64,000 nt of DNA from Vallicoccus soli (GTDB taxonomy: Bacteria; Actinomycetota; Actinomycetes; Motilibacterales; Motilibacteraceae). The stretch is taken from the NCBI RefSeq assembly GCF_003594885.1, contig NZ_QZEZ01000007.1, positions 62,001-126,000 on the forward strand, read 5' to 3'. Positions within the stretch are counted from its first letter, which is position 1, and each line of letters begins with the position of its first letter. Positions 43,349 to 51,194 of this stretch are shown in pieces. The notes beneath the pieces are model-generated. The model did no database searches. It saw nothing but the letters and a program-made list of their open reading frames with translations, and was not told the origin of the DNA. The translations under genes and the position numbers were made by a program.

Positions 43349-44328
43349 CCACCACGACGCTCGCGAAGGCGCTCAACGGCGGGCTGCGCCGCGCCATGGA
43401 CGCCGACCCCAAGGTCCTCGTCATGGGCGAGGACGTCGGCAAGCTCGGCGGCGTCTTCCGGGTCACCGACGGCCTGCAGAAGGACTTCGGCGAGGACCGG
43501 GTCATCGACACCCCGCTCGCCGAGTCCGGCATCGTCGGCACGGCGATCGGCCTGGCCCTGCGCGGCTACCGCCCCGTGGTGGAGATCCAGTTCGACGGCT
43601 TCGTCTACCCGGCGTTCGACCAGATCGTCAGCCAGCTGGCCAAGATGCGCGCCCGCTCGCTGGGCGCGGTGTCCCTGCCGGTCGTCGTGCGGATCCCCGT
43701 CGGCGGCGGGATCGGCGCCGTCGAGCACCACAGCGAGTCCAACGAGGCGTACTTCGCCCACACCGCCGGCCTGCGCGTCGTCGCCTGCTCGACCCCGGAC
43801 GACGCGTACTGGATGGTGCAGCAGGCCGTGGCCTGCGAGGACCCGGTGCTGCTCTACGAGCCCAAGCGGCGCTACTGGGACAAGGGCGAGGTCGACGAGG
43901 CGCGCGCCTGGGACGACCTCACGCCGCTGCACGCGGCGCGGGTGCTGCGCGAGGGCACCGACGTCACCGTCGCCGCGTACGGCCCGACGGTCCGCACGGC
44001 GCTCGACGCCGCGGCGGCCGCCGAGCGGGAGGGGACGTCCCTCGAGGTGCTCGACCTGCGCTCGCTGTCCCCGCTCGACCTCGGCGCGCTCGAGGCGTCG
44101 GTCGCGCGCACCGGGCGGCTCGTCGTCGTCCACGAGGCGCCGACCTTCCTCGGCCTCGGCGCCGAGGTGGCGGCCCGGGTGACCGAGCGCTGCTTCTACC
44201 GGCTCGAGGCGCCCGTGCTGCGCGTCGGCGGCTACGACGTGCCGTACCCGCCGAGCCGCCTCGAGGACGCCTTCCTGCCCGACCTCGACCGCGTCCTCGA
44301 CGCCGTCGACCGCTCGCTCGCCTTCTGA
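43345..44328 (+). CDS. 2-oxoacid dehydrogenase E1 beta subunit
   Basis: 327 residues. VLVMGEDVGKLGGVFRVTDG, DTPLAESGIVGTAIGLAL and the C-terminal transketolase domain (VLDLRSLSPLD, VVHEAPTFLGLGAEVAA) match the E1 beta family. It binds thiamine diphosphate together with E1 alpha at the subunit interface. ATG 43345 overlaps the E1 alpha stop (ATGA), giving coupled 1:1 synthesis. The E2 gene begins 17 bases downstream. Confidence 0.92.
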   Translation: MTTTTLAKALNGGLRRAMDADPKVLVMGEDVGKLGGVFRVTDGLQKDFGEDRVIDTPLAESGIVGTAIGLALRGYRPVVEIQFDGFVYPAFDQIVSQLAKMRARSLGAVSLPVVVRIPVGGGIGAVEHHSESNEAYFAHTAGLRVVACSTPDDAYWMVQQAVACEDPVLLYEPKRRYWDKGEVDEARAWDDLTPLHAARVLREGTDVTVAAYGPTVRTALDAAAAAEREGTSLEVLDLRSLSPLDLGALEASVARTGRLVVVHEAPTFLGLGAEVAARVTERCFYRLEAPVLRVGGYDVPYPPSRLEDAFLPDLDRVLDAVDRSLAF

Positions 44329-44345
44329 GGACCCGAGGACCTGAC

Positions 44346-45767
44346 GTGCCCGAGATCAAGCAGTTCCGCCTGCCCGACGTCGGCGAGGGCCTCACCGAGG
44401 CCGAGATCGTGTCGTGGAAGGTCAAGGAGGGCGACGCCGTCGCCGTCAACGACGTCATCGTCGAGATCGAGACCGCGAAGTCGCTCGTCGAGCTGCCGTG
44501 CCCGTACGCCGGCGTCGTCGCCGAGCTGCTCGTGCCCGAGGGCACCACGGCCGACGTCGGCGCGCCGATCATCGCCGTCGACGTGGCCGTCGGGGCGTCC
44601 GCGCCGCCCGTGCAGGCGACCTCCTCGCTCGCCGAGGACCTGGTGCCCACGCCGCCGCCGGTCACCGAGGAGGCGCCGGCGCGCCAGCCCGTGCTCGTCG
44701 GGTACGGCCCCCGCGCCGCCGCCACCGCGCGCCGGCCCCGGCGCGGGCGCCCCGACCCGTCCGGCGCGGCGCCGGTCCAGCAGGCGCTGCACGGCGCGTT
44801 CGTGCCCTCGCCCTCGCCCGCCCCCGCGCAGGCCCCCGGGCCCGTCCCGGCGGCGGTGCTCGCCAAGCCCCCCGTGCGCCGCCTGGCCAAGGAGCTGGGC
44901 GTCGACCTCGCGACCGTGGACCCCACCGGTCCCGGCCGGGTCGTCACCCGCGCCGACGTCGAGGCCGCCGCGGCCGCCGCAGCCCCCGGCCGTGATCATG
45001 CAGCTCCCGGGCGTGATCATGCAGATCCCGGCCGCGATCATGCAGTGCCCGGACGTGACCATGCGCCCGCCGGCGCGGTGCGCATCCCGGTCAAGGGCGT
45101 GCGCAAGGCGACCGCGCGGGCGATGGTCGCGAGCGCCTTCACCGCGCCGCACGTCACCGAGTGGGTCGAGGTCGACGTCACCCGGACGCTCAAGCTCGTG
45201 CGCCGGCTCAAGGAGGACCCCGCGCTCGCGGGCCTGCGGGTCGGCCCGCTGCTGCTCGTCGCGCGGGCCTTCGTCCTCGCGCTGCGCCGGCACCCCGAGG
45301 CCAACGCGTCGTGGGACGAGGACGCGCAGGAGATCGTCCTGCACCCCGCGGTGCACCTCGGCATCGCCGCGGCGACCCCGCGCGGGCTCGTCGTGCCGAA
45401 CGTCAAGGGCGCCGATGCCCTGGCCCTGCCGGACCTGGCCCGGGCGCTGGACGAGCTCGTCCGCACCGCGCGCGCGGGCCGTACGCAGCCCGCCGACCTG
45501 CAGGGCGGCACCGCGACGATCACCAACGTCGGCGTCTTCGGCGTCGACGGCGGCACCCCGATCCTCAACCCCGGGGAGTCGGTGATCCTCGCCGTCGGCG
45601 CGGTCCGCGAGAAGCCGTGGGTGCACAAGGGCAGGGTCCGCCCGCGCTCGGTGCTCCAGCTGTCGCTGAGCTTCGACCACCGCCTCGTCGACGGCGAGCT
45701 GGGCTCGAAGCTCCTCGCCGACGTGGCGCGGGTGCTCGAGGACCCGTCGTACGCCCTCGCCCTCTGA
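44346..45767 (+). CDS. 2-oxoacid dehydrogenase E2 (dihydrolipoamide acyltransferase) with a repeat-derived linker
   Basis: 473 residues. The lipoyl domain covers 1-80 with the lipoylated Lys45 in IEIETAKSLVELP. A Pro/Ala linker follows, then the E1/E3-binding domain at about 176-212 (VRRLAKELGVDLATVDPTGP). The second linker is unusual: residues 214-241 are four heptads PGRDHA(A/D/V/P) encoded by four 21-bp tandem repeats. The catalytic domain follows from about 247 with SFDHRLVDGELG (His and Asp of the active site) near the C-terminus. GTG 44346 has GAGGA upstream. No lipoamide dehydrogenase (E3) gene follows. Confidence 0.92.
   Translation: MPEIKQFRLPDVGEGLTEAEIVSWKVKEGDAVAVNDVIVEIETAKSLVELPCPYAGVVAELLVPEGTTADVGAPIIAVDVAVGASAPPVQATSSLAEDLVPTPPPVTEEAPARQPVLVGYGPRAAATARRPRRGRPDPSGAAPVQQALHGAFVPSPSPAPAQAPGPVPAAVLAKPPVRRLAKELGVDLATVDPTGPGRVVTRADVEAAAAAAAPGRDHAAPGRDHADPGRDHAVPGRDHAPAGAVRIPVKGVRKATARAMVASAFTAPHVTEWVEVDVTRTLKLVRRLKEDPALAGLRVGPLLLVARAFVLALRRHPEANASWDEDAQEIVLHPAVHLGIAAATPRGLVVPNVKGADALALPDLARALDELVRTARAGRTQPADLQGGTATITNVGVFGVDGGTPILNPGESVILAVGAVREKPWVHKGRVRPRSVLQLSLSFDHRLVDGELGSKLLADVARVLEDPSYALAL
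44985..45068 (+). repeat. Four 21-bp tandem repeats with GATCATGC core inside the E2 gene
   Basis: Units start at 44985, 45006, 45027 and 45048. The conserved core is GTGATCATGCAG; the fourth unit reads GTGACCATGC. On the minus strand each unit reads TGCATGATCACGGCCGGG, close to the intergenic GCATGATCGCCGCCGGG at 30853. 21 bp keeps the frame, giving PGRDHA heptads. Confidence 0.9.
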
Positions 45768-45784
45768 CCCGCGGCGGGTCACCG

Positions 45785-45833
45785 CCGCGACCACGCGGAG
45801 CACCCCGACGGGTCGCTTGCGTGGTCAGCGCGG
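45785..45833. terminator. Imperfect hairpin between convergent E2 and PKD-protein genes
   Basis: CCGCG-ACCACGC (45785-45796) pairs with GCGTGGT-cag-CGCGG (45819-45833), with one three-base bulge. The arm CCGCGACCACGCGG resembles the GATCATGC repeat family with C/T changes. Confidence 0.5.
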
Positions 45834-45842
45834 CTGCCGCGC

Positions 45843-48710
45843 TCAGGTGCGCGGGCGCAGCACCGCCGTCCAGGCGACCGCCTTGGCCGAGGCGGAGTCG
45901 GCGACGGCGGTGAGGCCGCCCGCGGTGCCGGCGGGGACCGGGGCGCCGCTGTCGGCGACGAGGCTCGTCACCCGGCCCGAGCCGTCGGTGACCAGCTCGC
46001 TGCGCTCCTGCGTACCGGCCGGCGCGGTCCACCCGGTCGTGGCGCTGGACTTGTCGGCCCAGCCGGACACCACCCAGCTGCCGGTGGTCGCCGGGAGCGC
46101 GGGGGCGGCGTGCTCGGCCCGCGACGCGGTCTCCGCGACGGCCGCGAAGGCCGGCGGCGCCGCCTCGGCGCCGGTGTACGCGAGCACCGCCAGCGTCGCC
46201 TTGGCGCGTGCGTCGAGCGCGACCGAGACGGTGCGCCCGGCGTCGCCGTCCTCGGCGACGGCGTGCCACACGAAGGTGTGCAGCTCGCCGCGGGCGCCGA
46301 CGGCGTCGCCCAGCAGCGTCCAGCCGCGCAGCCCGGCGGGGGCGGCGGGGACGCGGTCGGCGGCCACCGACAGGCTGAGCAGCAGGGCGTCCCCGGCGCG
46401 CACGCCGTCCGGGACCGGCGCGCCGAGGGTGACGGCGTTGCCGCTCGTGCCCGTGGCGCCGACGAACCCGACCTCGGCCTGCGCCGGCGGGGCCTGCACG
46501 ACGACGGTCGTCTCCGTGGTCGCCGTGGCGCCGCGGTCGTCGGTCACCGTGAGGCGGACCGTCCAGGTGCCGTCGGCATACGCGCGGGTCGCGGTCGGCC
46601 CGCTGGCGGTGGTGCCGTCCCCGAGGTCCCAGGCGTACGACACCACGGTGCCGTCGGCGTCGCTGGACCCGGAGGCGTCGAAGGTGCAGGCGCCGCTGGG
46701 GTCGCACTGCTGCGCGACCTGCGCGACGGGGGCGGCGTTCGGCACGGGGGCCAGCGCCTCGGAGGAGGCGAAGAGCGCGCGGGTGCGCCAGGTGCCGTCG
46801 GCGACGACGGTGCGCGCCGCGCCGGCGGGGCGGCCCGCCACGAGCGGGACCGCGCGCAGGTGCCCGTCCACGCTGGAGCCCCAGAGCAGCTCGCCGCCGG
46901 CGACCGCGAGGCCCGCGGCGCCGGTGAAGCCGGTCGTCGCGGCGACCAGCTCCTGCGCCCCCGGCACCTCCCCGTCGAGGGTGAAGTAGCGGTAGTAGAG
47001 CGCCGCGCTGCCCGAGCGGGTGTAGTAGACGCGGCCGGTGCCGGCGTCGTACGCCATGCCGGTGACGCCGCTGATCGTCCACGGGATCTTCGCGCCGTTG
47101 TCGGGGTCGTTGCGCAGGTCGACGTCGCGTGCCGGGCCGAGCCCGTCCGTCGTCAGCGCGCGAGCGACGAGCCGGCCGTCGGACTGGCCGAGGTAGAGCT
47201 GCCCGCCGGCCACGAACGCGCCGCGCGCGGCGCCCCAGTCGAGGTCGGCCGGGACGGGCACGACGGTGGCCGGCCCTGCGGCGGTGCCGTCGAAGGGGCG
47301 GGCCGCGAGGCCCGCGGGGACGGCGCCGGCGGCGGCGGTGCGCCCGGCGTAGAGGGTGGTGGGCAGCGTGGTCGCGGCCTGCGCGCGCGGGACGTACCCG
47401 CCCTCGAGCGGGAGGAAGGCCACCCGGCCGTGGTACTCGCCGCCGAGCCGGTCGGTGTCGCTGCCGACCCAGAGGCCCTGCTCGGTCGCGTGCAGCGCCT
47501 CGGCGCCGACCCCGCGGGTGCGGCCCGGGTTCCACGCCAGCGGCAGGCCGTTGACGGGGTCGAGCGCGGCGACGCCCTCGCGGGCCACCGCGCCGGGGCC
47601 GGCCTGGTTGCTCTGGAACGGGTTGTTCATCCACCGCATGTGGCCGCCGACGTAGACGACGCTGCCGGTGACCTCGACGCCGTAGAGGGTGTCGCCGCCG
47701 GTGTAGTCCACCCAGGCGGGGTCCTGCCCGGCGGTGGTCGGCGCGGTGTCCCAGCGGGCCGCGGTGTCGCAGAGCGTGCCCGTGGACTGGCCGCCGTCGA
47801 ACGCGCCGGTGGTGGTGACGACGAAGTACGAGCCGTCGGGCGCGTAGTCGACGTCGCGCATGTAGGTGTCGAAGGCCTTCGACGCGCAGGGGCGGGTGTA
47901 GCGGGTGGTCGCCCAGGGGGAGAGGGCCGCGGGCCCGTCGGCGGGCAGCGCCACCCGGGCGATCTGGCGCCGCGCCTCGCCGGCGACGGTCGAGAAGTTG
48001 CCGACCGCGACGAGCTCGCTGCCGTCGTGCGCGACGTCGAAGCGCTGGATGTTCGTCGTGCCGCTGTTGTGGATGCCGGAGAACGGCACGTCGACCTGCG
48101 GCAGCAGCGCGCCGGTGTCCTTGTCGAGCGCGGCGAGCGCGCCGCGGGGGGTGCCCCCGACCGCGGTGAAGGCGCCCGCGGCGTAGAGGCGCGAGCCGCG
48201 CACCACGACGTCGTTGACCCGGGAGTTCGGCACCCGCGGCTGCCCGGCGGCGAGGCGCCCGTCGAGGGTCAGCTTGGCGAGCCGGCGCTGGGTCGCCCCG
48301 GCGATGCGGGTGAAGGTGCCGCCGACGTAGAGCGACGTGCCGTCGCTGTCGAGGGACTGCACCGCCCCGTCGGGTGCGGGGTCGAAGCCCGGCACGATCG
48401 TGCCGGTGCTCGCGGAGAAGGCGAAGAGCCCGCTGCGGGGGAGCGGGGCGCTGGTGCGCGTCTGCGCCACGCTGGTGAAGCTGCCGCCCACCACGACGAC
48501 GTCGCCCACCTGCACGATCGAGCGCACGGCCCCGTCGAGCACGTGCGGCGTGCTGTCGACCGGGTCGGCGCTCACCACCCCGGTGTGCACGGGGGTCGTC
48601 ACGGCCCCCGCCGGCACCGGCTGCGCCGCGAGGGCGAGCACCGCGGCGCCCGCCGCGAGCACCCCCCGGCGCCATCCCCCTGCGTAGGTCGTCCGCGCGC
48701 GCGTCCCCAT
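45843..48710 (-). CDS. Secreted PKD-domain protein with N-terminal beta-propeller
   Basis: 955 residues. A signal peptide covers about 1-36 (GVLAAGAAVLALAAQPVPAGA). Residues about 60-640 contain repeated motifs of the type VVVGGSFT, LYVGGTFTRIAG, LYAAGAFTAVGG and VYVGGHMRW, as in DUF5122/kelch-like propellers. A PKD domain at about 665-745 has FDASGSSDADGTVVSYAWDLGDG. A C-terminal jelly-roll-like domain of about 200 residues follows. No sortase signal or TM segment at the end. Probably an extracellular adhesion or matrix protein; no catalytic motif recognised. ATG 48710 starts the signal peptide. Confidence 0.85.
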   Translation of the reverse strand: MGTRARTTYAGGWRRGVLAAGAAVLALAAQPVPAGAVTTPVHTGVVSADPVDSTPHVLDGAVRSIVQVGDVVVVGGSFTSVAQTRTSAPLPRSGLFAFSASTGTIVPGFDPAPDGAVQSLDSDGTSLYVGGTFTRIAGATQRRLAKLTLDGRLAAGQPRVPNSRVNDVVVRGSRLYAAGAFTAVGGTPRGALAALDKDTGALLPQVDVPFSGIHNSGTTNIQRFDVAHDGSELVAVGNFSTVAGEARRQIARVALPADGPAALSPWATTRYTRPCASKAFDTYMRDVDYAPDGSYFVVTTTGAFDGGQSTGTLCDTAARWDTAPTTAGQDPAWVDYTGGDTLYGVEVTGSVVYVGGHMRWMNNPFQSNQAGPGAVAREGVAALDPVNGLPLAWNPGRTRGVGAEALHATEQGLWVGSDTDRLGGEYHGRVAFLPLEGGYVPRAQAATTLPTTLYAGRTAAAGAVPAGLAARPFDGTAAGPATVVPVPADLDWGAARGAFVAGGQLYLGQSDGRLVARALTTDGLGPARDVDLRNDPDNGAKIPWTISGVTGMAYDAGTGRVYYTRSGSAALYYRYFTLDGEVPGAQELVAATTGFTGAAGLAVAGGELLWGSSVDGHLRAVPLVAGRPAGAARTVVADGTWRTRALFASSEALAPVPNAAPVAQVAQQCDPSGACTFDASGSSDADGTVVSYAWDLGDGTTASGPTATRAYADGTWTVRLTVTDDRGATATTETTVVVQAPPAQAEVGFVGATGTSGNAVTLGAPVPDGVRAGDALLLSLSVAADRVPAAPAGLRGWTLLGDAVGARGELHTFVWHAVAEDGDAGRTVSVALDARAKATLAVLAYTGAEAAPPAFAAVAETASRAEHAAPALPATTGSWVVSGWADKSSATTGWTAPAGTQERSELVTDGSGRVTSLVADSGAPVPAGTAGGLTAVADSASAKAVAWTAVLRPRT

Positions 48711-48873
48711 CCCAGCCCCCCAGCCGTGTGCAGCGGCGTCGCGCCGGGCCCGTCCGTCGGGGCGCGTGCTGCCGCTCTGCCGGTGACGCTAACCCGCTCC
48801 GCAGCGCTGCGTGACCGCTTCGCCCCCGATCGGCCGCTGTCCGGGCGGGGTCCGTCGCGGAACGTCCGGTATC

Positions 48874-48895
48874 CGGTGACGCTCCGTGGTCACCG
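48874..48895. terminator. Small hairpin at the end of the ankyrin gene
   Basis: Arms CGGTGAC/GTCACCG around an eight-base loop, overlapping the ankyrin-gene stop at 48890. Weak; may be chance. Confidence 0.3.
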
Positions 48896-49282
48896 CGGGG
48901 CCGGCAGCAGGGCCGCCATCTCCGGCAGCTCGAAGAACGCCGCGGTCTGGCGCGCCGACGGGCCGCCGGCGTCGGGGTCCGCCCCGGCCGCGAGGAGCAG
49001 GCGCACCGTCTCCTCGTCGCGGCGGAAGACGGCGGCCGCGAGCGCGGTCTGCCCCCGGTCGTTCGCCCGCGAGTGGTCCGCGCCGTGCGCCAGCAGCGCG
49101 GCGACCGTCGCGGGGTGCGCGTGGTACGCCGCCAGGATGAGCAGCGTGTCGCCCTTGTCGTTGGTGAGGTCGGGGCTCAGCCCGGCGTCGAGGTAGCCGG
49201 CCAGCTCCTCGGTGCCGCCGTGGCGCGCCAGGTCGAACAGCCGGTGCGCGAAGTCCAGGACCTCCGGGTCGAGCTCTGCCAT
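48890..49282 (-). CDS. Ankyrin-repeat protein, 130 aa
   Basis: A small soluble protein with about three ankyrin repeats: LFDLARHGGTEELAGYLDAG, then LTNDKGDTLLILAAYHAHPA, then RANDRGQTALAAAVFRRDEE with LLLAAGADPDAGG. Such proteins mediate protein-protein contacts; the partner is unknown. ATG 49282 is preceded by TAGGCT seven bases away and no ribosome site, so it is probably leaderless. The frame upstream to 49384 has no domain content. Confidence 0.85.
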   Translation of the reverse strand: MAELDPEVLDFAHRLFDLARHGGTEELAGYLDAGLSPDLTNDKGDTLLILAAYHAHPATVAALLAHGADHSRANDRGQTALAAAVFRRDEETVRLLLAAGADPDAGGPSARQTAAFFELPEMAALLPAPR

Positions 49283-49289
49283 GGGCCCG

Positions 49290-49295
49290 AGCCTA
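49290..49295 (-). promoter_or_regulatory. Leaderless-type -10 box (TAGGCT) for the ankyrin gene
   Basis: TAGGCT on the minus strand, seven bases before ATG 49282. Confidence 0.5.
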
Positions 49296-49365
49296 GGCGG
49301 CGGTGCCCGGGCAGGGTCCGGGCGCGGGGTCAAGGCGGGGCGCGCCGGCGCCGACGTACGGGGGC

Positions 49366-49815
49366 ATGGAGCACCCCACCGCACCGGCCCGCCCGCGGCC
49401 CGTCCCCGCCGCCGCGGCCGGCACCCTGCTCGCGGCGCTGCAGGAGGGGCGCCTGCGCGACGCCGGGCACCTCGTGGCCGGCGGGGTCGCCGACGACCCG
49501 GTGCCGGTCCTCGGCACGCTCGCCGCGCGCGCCCTCGACGTCCTCGACCTGCTCGACGCCGCCGGAGCCCCGACGACGGCGAGCGCGCTGGCCCGCACCG
49601 CGGGGCTGCACCGCACGCCGTGGGCCGCCGCGACGCGGCTGTGGGCCCTGGCGCTGCGCGCCGGCAGCCCCGAGGAGGCGTTCGTCAGCGTCGCGGACGA
49701 GGAGGCGGAGCACCACGCGTTCGCGCTGGCGTGCCTCGTCGCCGGGCTGCTCGACCGGTACGCCGGGCTCGTGGGCGCCCCCGAGCCGGACGTGCGCCGC
49801 CTGCTCTGGTCGTGA
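49366..49815 (+). CDS. Hypothetical helical protein, 149 aa
   Basis: Not recognised. After a Pro-rich start it is alpha-helical: LLAALQEGRLRDAGHLVAGG, DVLDLLDAAGAPTTASALAR, TPWAAATRLWALALRAGSP and HHAFALACLVAGLLDRYAGL. The middle part (AAGAPTTASALARTAGL) looks like a winged-helix fragment, but no full DNA-binding motif is visible. ATG 49366 follows GGGGGC. It is divergent from the ankyrin gene and convergent with the MarR gene. Confidence 0.6.
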   Translation: MEHPTAPARPRPVPAAAAGTLLAALQEGRLRDAGHLVAGGVADDPVPVLGTLAARALDVLDLLDAAGAPTTASALARTAGLHRTPWAAATRLWALALRAGSPEEAFVSVADEEAEHHAFALACLVAGLLDRYAGLVGAPEPDVRRLLWS

Positions 49816-49854
49816 CCCCGGGTCCGGCCCGGCCCCCGCGACCCGTACGGGCCC

Positions 49855-50361
49855 TCAGCCCTGGCAGGGGTCGTGGTCGTCGCCCGCGGCGATCGCCGCG
49901 CTGACCCGCCGCGCGACCGACTCCAGGACCGCGACCTCCTCGGGCGAGAGCAGGTCGACGAAGTAGCGGCGCACGGTCTCCACGTGCCCCGGCGCGGACG
50001 CGGTGAGCGCGTCGCGCCCCGCCGCGGTGAGCCGCACCATGGTGCCGCGCGCGTCGGTCTCGCAGTCGAACCGCTCGACGAGCCCGCGCTGCTCCATGCG
50101 CCGCAGCTGGTGCGAGAGCCGGCTGCGGTCCCACCCGGCGTCGCGCCCGAGCTCGCGGGCGCGCAGGACGCCCTCGGGCGCCTCGGACAGCGGGACGAGC
50201 AGCGCGTAGTCGGCGGTCGAGAGCCCGCCCTGGGCGAGCTGGCGGTCGACGACGCCGTCGAGGTCGCGGCGCATCACGAGGTACGCCCGCCACATCCGCG
50301 CCTCGTCCTCGTCCAGCCACCGCACCGCTGCGCCGGCCGCGGCGCGCTCCGTCAGGTCCAC
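49855..50361 (-). CDS. MarR-family transcriptional regulator
   Basis: 168 residues. The winged helix-turn-helix spans about 48-118 (LSTADYALLVPLSEAPEGVL, LGRDAGWDRSRLSHQLRRME, GLVERFDCETDARGTMVRLT). Helical dimerisation ends flank it. GTG 50361 has TACGCT six bases upstream (50368-50373), so it is probably leaderless. It is divergent from yceI; two palindromes GTTGAC-N2-GTCA(A/G)C in the shared region are the likely binding sites, giving autoregulation and control of yceI. The inducer is unknown; quinones or phenolics are usual for the family. Confidence 0.9.
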   Translation of the reverse strand: MDLTERAAAGAAVRWLDEDEARMWRAYLVMRRDLDGVVDRQLAQGGLSTADYALLVPLSEAPEGVLRARELGRDAGWDRSRLSHQLRRMEQRGLVERFDCETDARGTMVRLTAAGRDALTASAPGHVETVRRYFVDLLSPEEVAVLESVARRVSAAIAAGDDHDPCQG

Positions 50362-50382
50362 CCGTCCAGCGTACCCCGGAAT

Positions 50383-50396
50383 GTTGACACGTCAGC
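50383..50396. promoter_or_regulatory. MarR-type operator 1
   Basis: GTTGAC-AC-GTCAGC, one mismatch from a perfect palindrome. It contains the TTGACA -35 box of the yceI promoter and overlaps the -35 region of the marR promoter. Confidence 0.6.
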
Positions 50397-50413
50397 GTGA
50401 GTTCCCGTAGCGT
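50384..50413 (+). promoter_or_regulatory. yceI promoter (TTGACA-N18-TAGCGT)
   Basis: A consensus -35 (50384-50389) and a TAGCGT -10 box (50408-50413) put the start near 50420, inside operator 2. The leader of about 50 bases carries AGGAG before ATG 50469. Confidence 0.65.
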
Positions 50414-50417
50414 CGAT

Positions 50418-50431
50418 GTTGACAGGTCAAC
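50418..50431. promoter_or_regulatory. MarR-type operator 2
   Basis: GTTGAC-AG-GTCAAC is a perfect 14-bp palindrome at the yceI transcription start. It lies 35 bp from operator 1. Confidence 0.65.
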
Positions 50432-50468
50432 AAGACCTGGCCGACCCGCCGCCCCGCAGGAGCCCGCG

Positions 50469-51083
50469 ATGACCCAGACCGCCGTCCCCACCGCCCTCAC
50501 CCCCGCCGAGCTCACCGGCGACTACGTGCTCGACGCGTCGCACAGCCGCATCGGCTTCGTCGCCCGCCACGCCATGGTCACCAAGGTGCGCGGCCAGTTC
50601 ACCGAGTTCGCCGGCGGCGCCCACCTCGACCTCGCGGACCCGACCGCGTCCAGCGCGCACGTCGACATCGAGGTCGCCAGCGTCGACACCCGCAACGAGC
50701 AGCGCGACGGCCACCTGCGCACCAACGAGTTCTTCGACGCGCCGAGCTTCCCGCAGATCACCTTCCGCTCGACCGGCGTCGAGGTCCTCGACGAGAGCAC
50801 CTTCGCCGTCACGGGCGACCTGACCATCAAGGGCACCACCAAGCCGGTCACCGTCGAGTTCGAGTACACCGGCGCCGCGAAGGACCCGTTCGGCAACGTC
50901 CGCGTGGGCTTCGAGGGCCGCGCGAGCCTCAACCGCAGCGACTTCGGCGTGTCCTGGAACGCCGCCCTCGAGACCGGCGGCGTCCTCGTCAGCGAGAAGA
51001 TCGCCCTGGAGTTCGAGCTCTCCGCCATCAAGGTCCAGGTCGAGGCCCCCGCCGAGGTGCCCGCCGAGGCCCCCGAGGCCTGA
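50469..51083 (+). CDS. YceI-family lipocalin-like protein
   Basis: 204 residues. YVLDASHSRIGFVARHAMVT, then FFDAPSFPQITFRSTGVEVL, LTIKGTTKPVTVEFEYTG and RASLNRSDFGVSWN are the standard YceI motifs; the fold is a beta-barrel that binds isoprenoid chains. No signal peptide, so it is cytoplasmic, unlike E. coli YceI. ATG 50469 has AGGAG. It is controlled by the divergent MarR regulator by position. A strong terminator hairpin follows. Confidence 0.9.
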   Translation: MTQTAVPTALTPAELTGDYVLDASHSRIGFVARHAMVTKVRGQFTEFAGGAHLDLADPTASSAHVDIEVASVDTRNEQRDGHLRTNEFFDAPSFPQITFRSTGVEVLDESTFAVTGDLTIKGTTKPVTVEFEYTGAAKDPFGNVRVGFEGRASLNRSDFGVSWNAALETGGVLVSEKIALEFELSAIKVQVEAPAEVPAEAPEA

Positions 51084-51103
51084 GGCCCGAGCACCGCTGC
51101 CGC

Positions 51104-51129
51104 CGGGGGCGCTGCCCGCAGCGCCCCCG
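51104..51129 (+). terminator. Terminator hairpin after yceI
   Basis: A perfect 11-bp stem (51104-51114 with 51119-51129) and a four-base loop, 20 bases past the yceI stop. It separates yceI from the LLM-duo operon. Confidence 0.7.
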
Positions 51130-51194
51130 CGGCGGCCGCCGCCCCACCCGCACCCCACCCCCGTACGACCCCTCCTGAGGATCGAGGACCCGCC

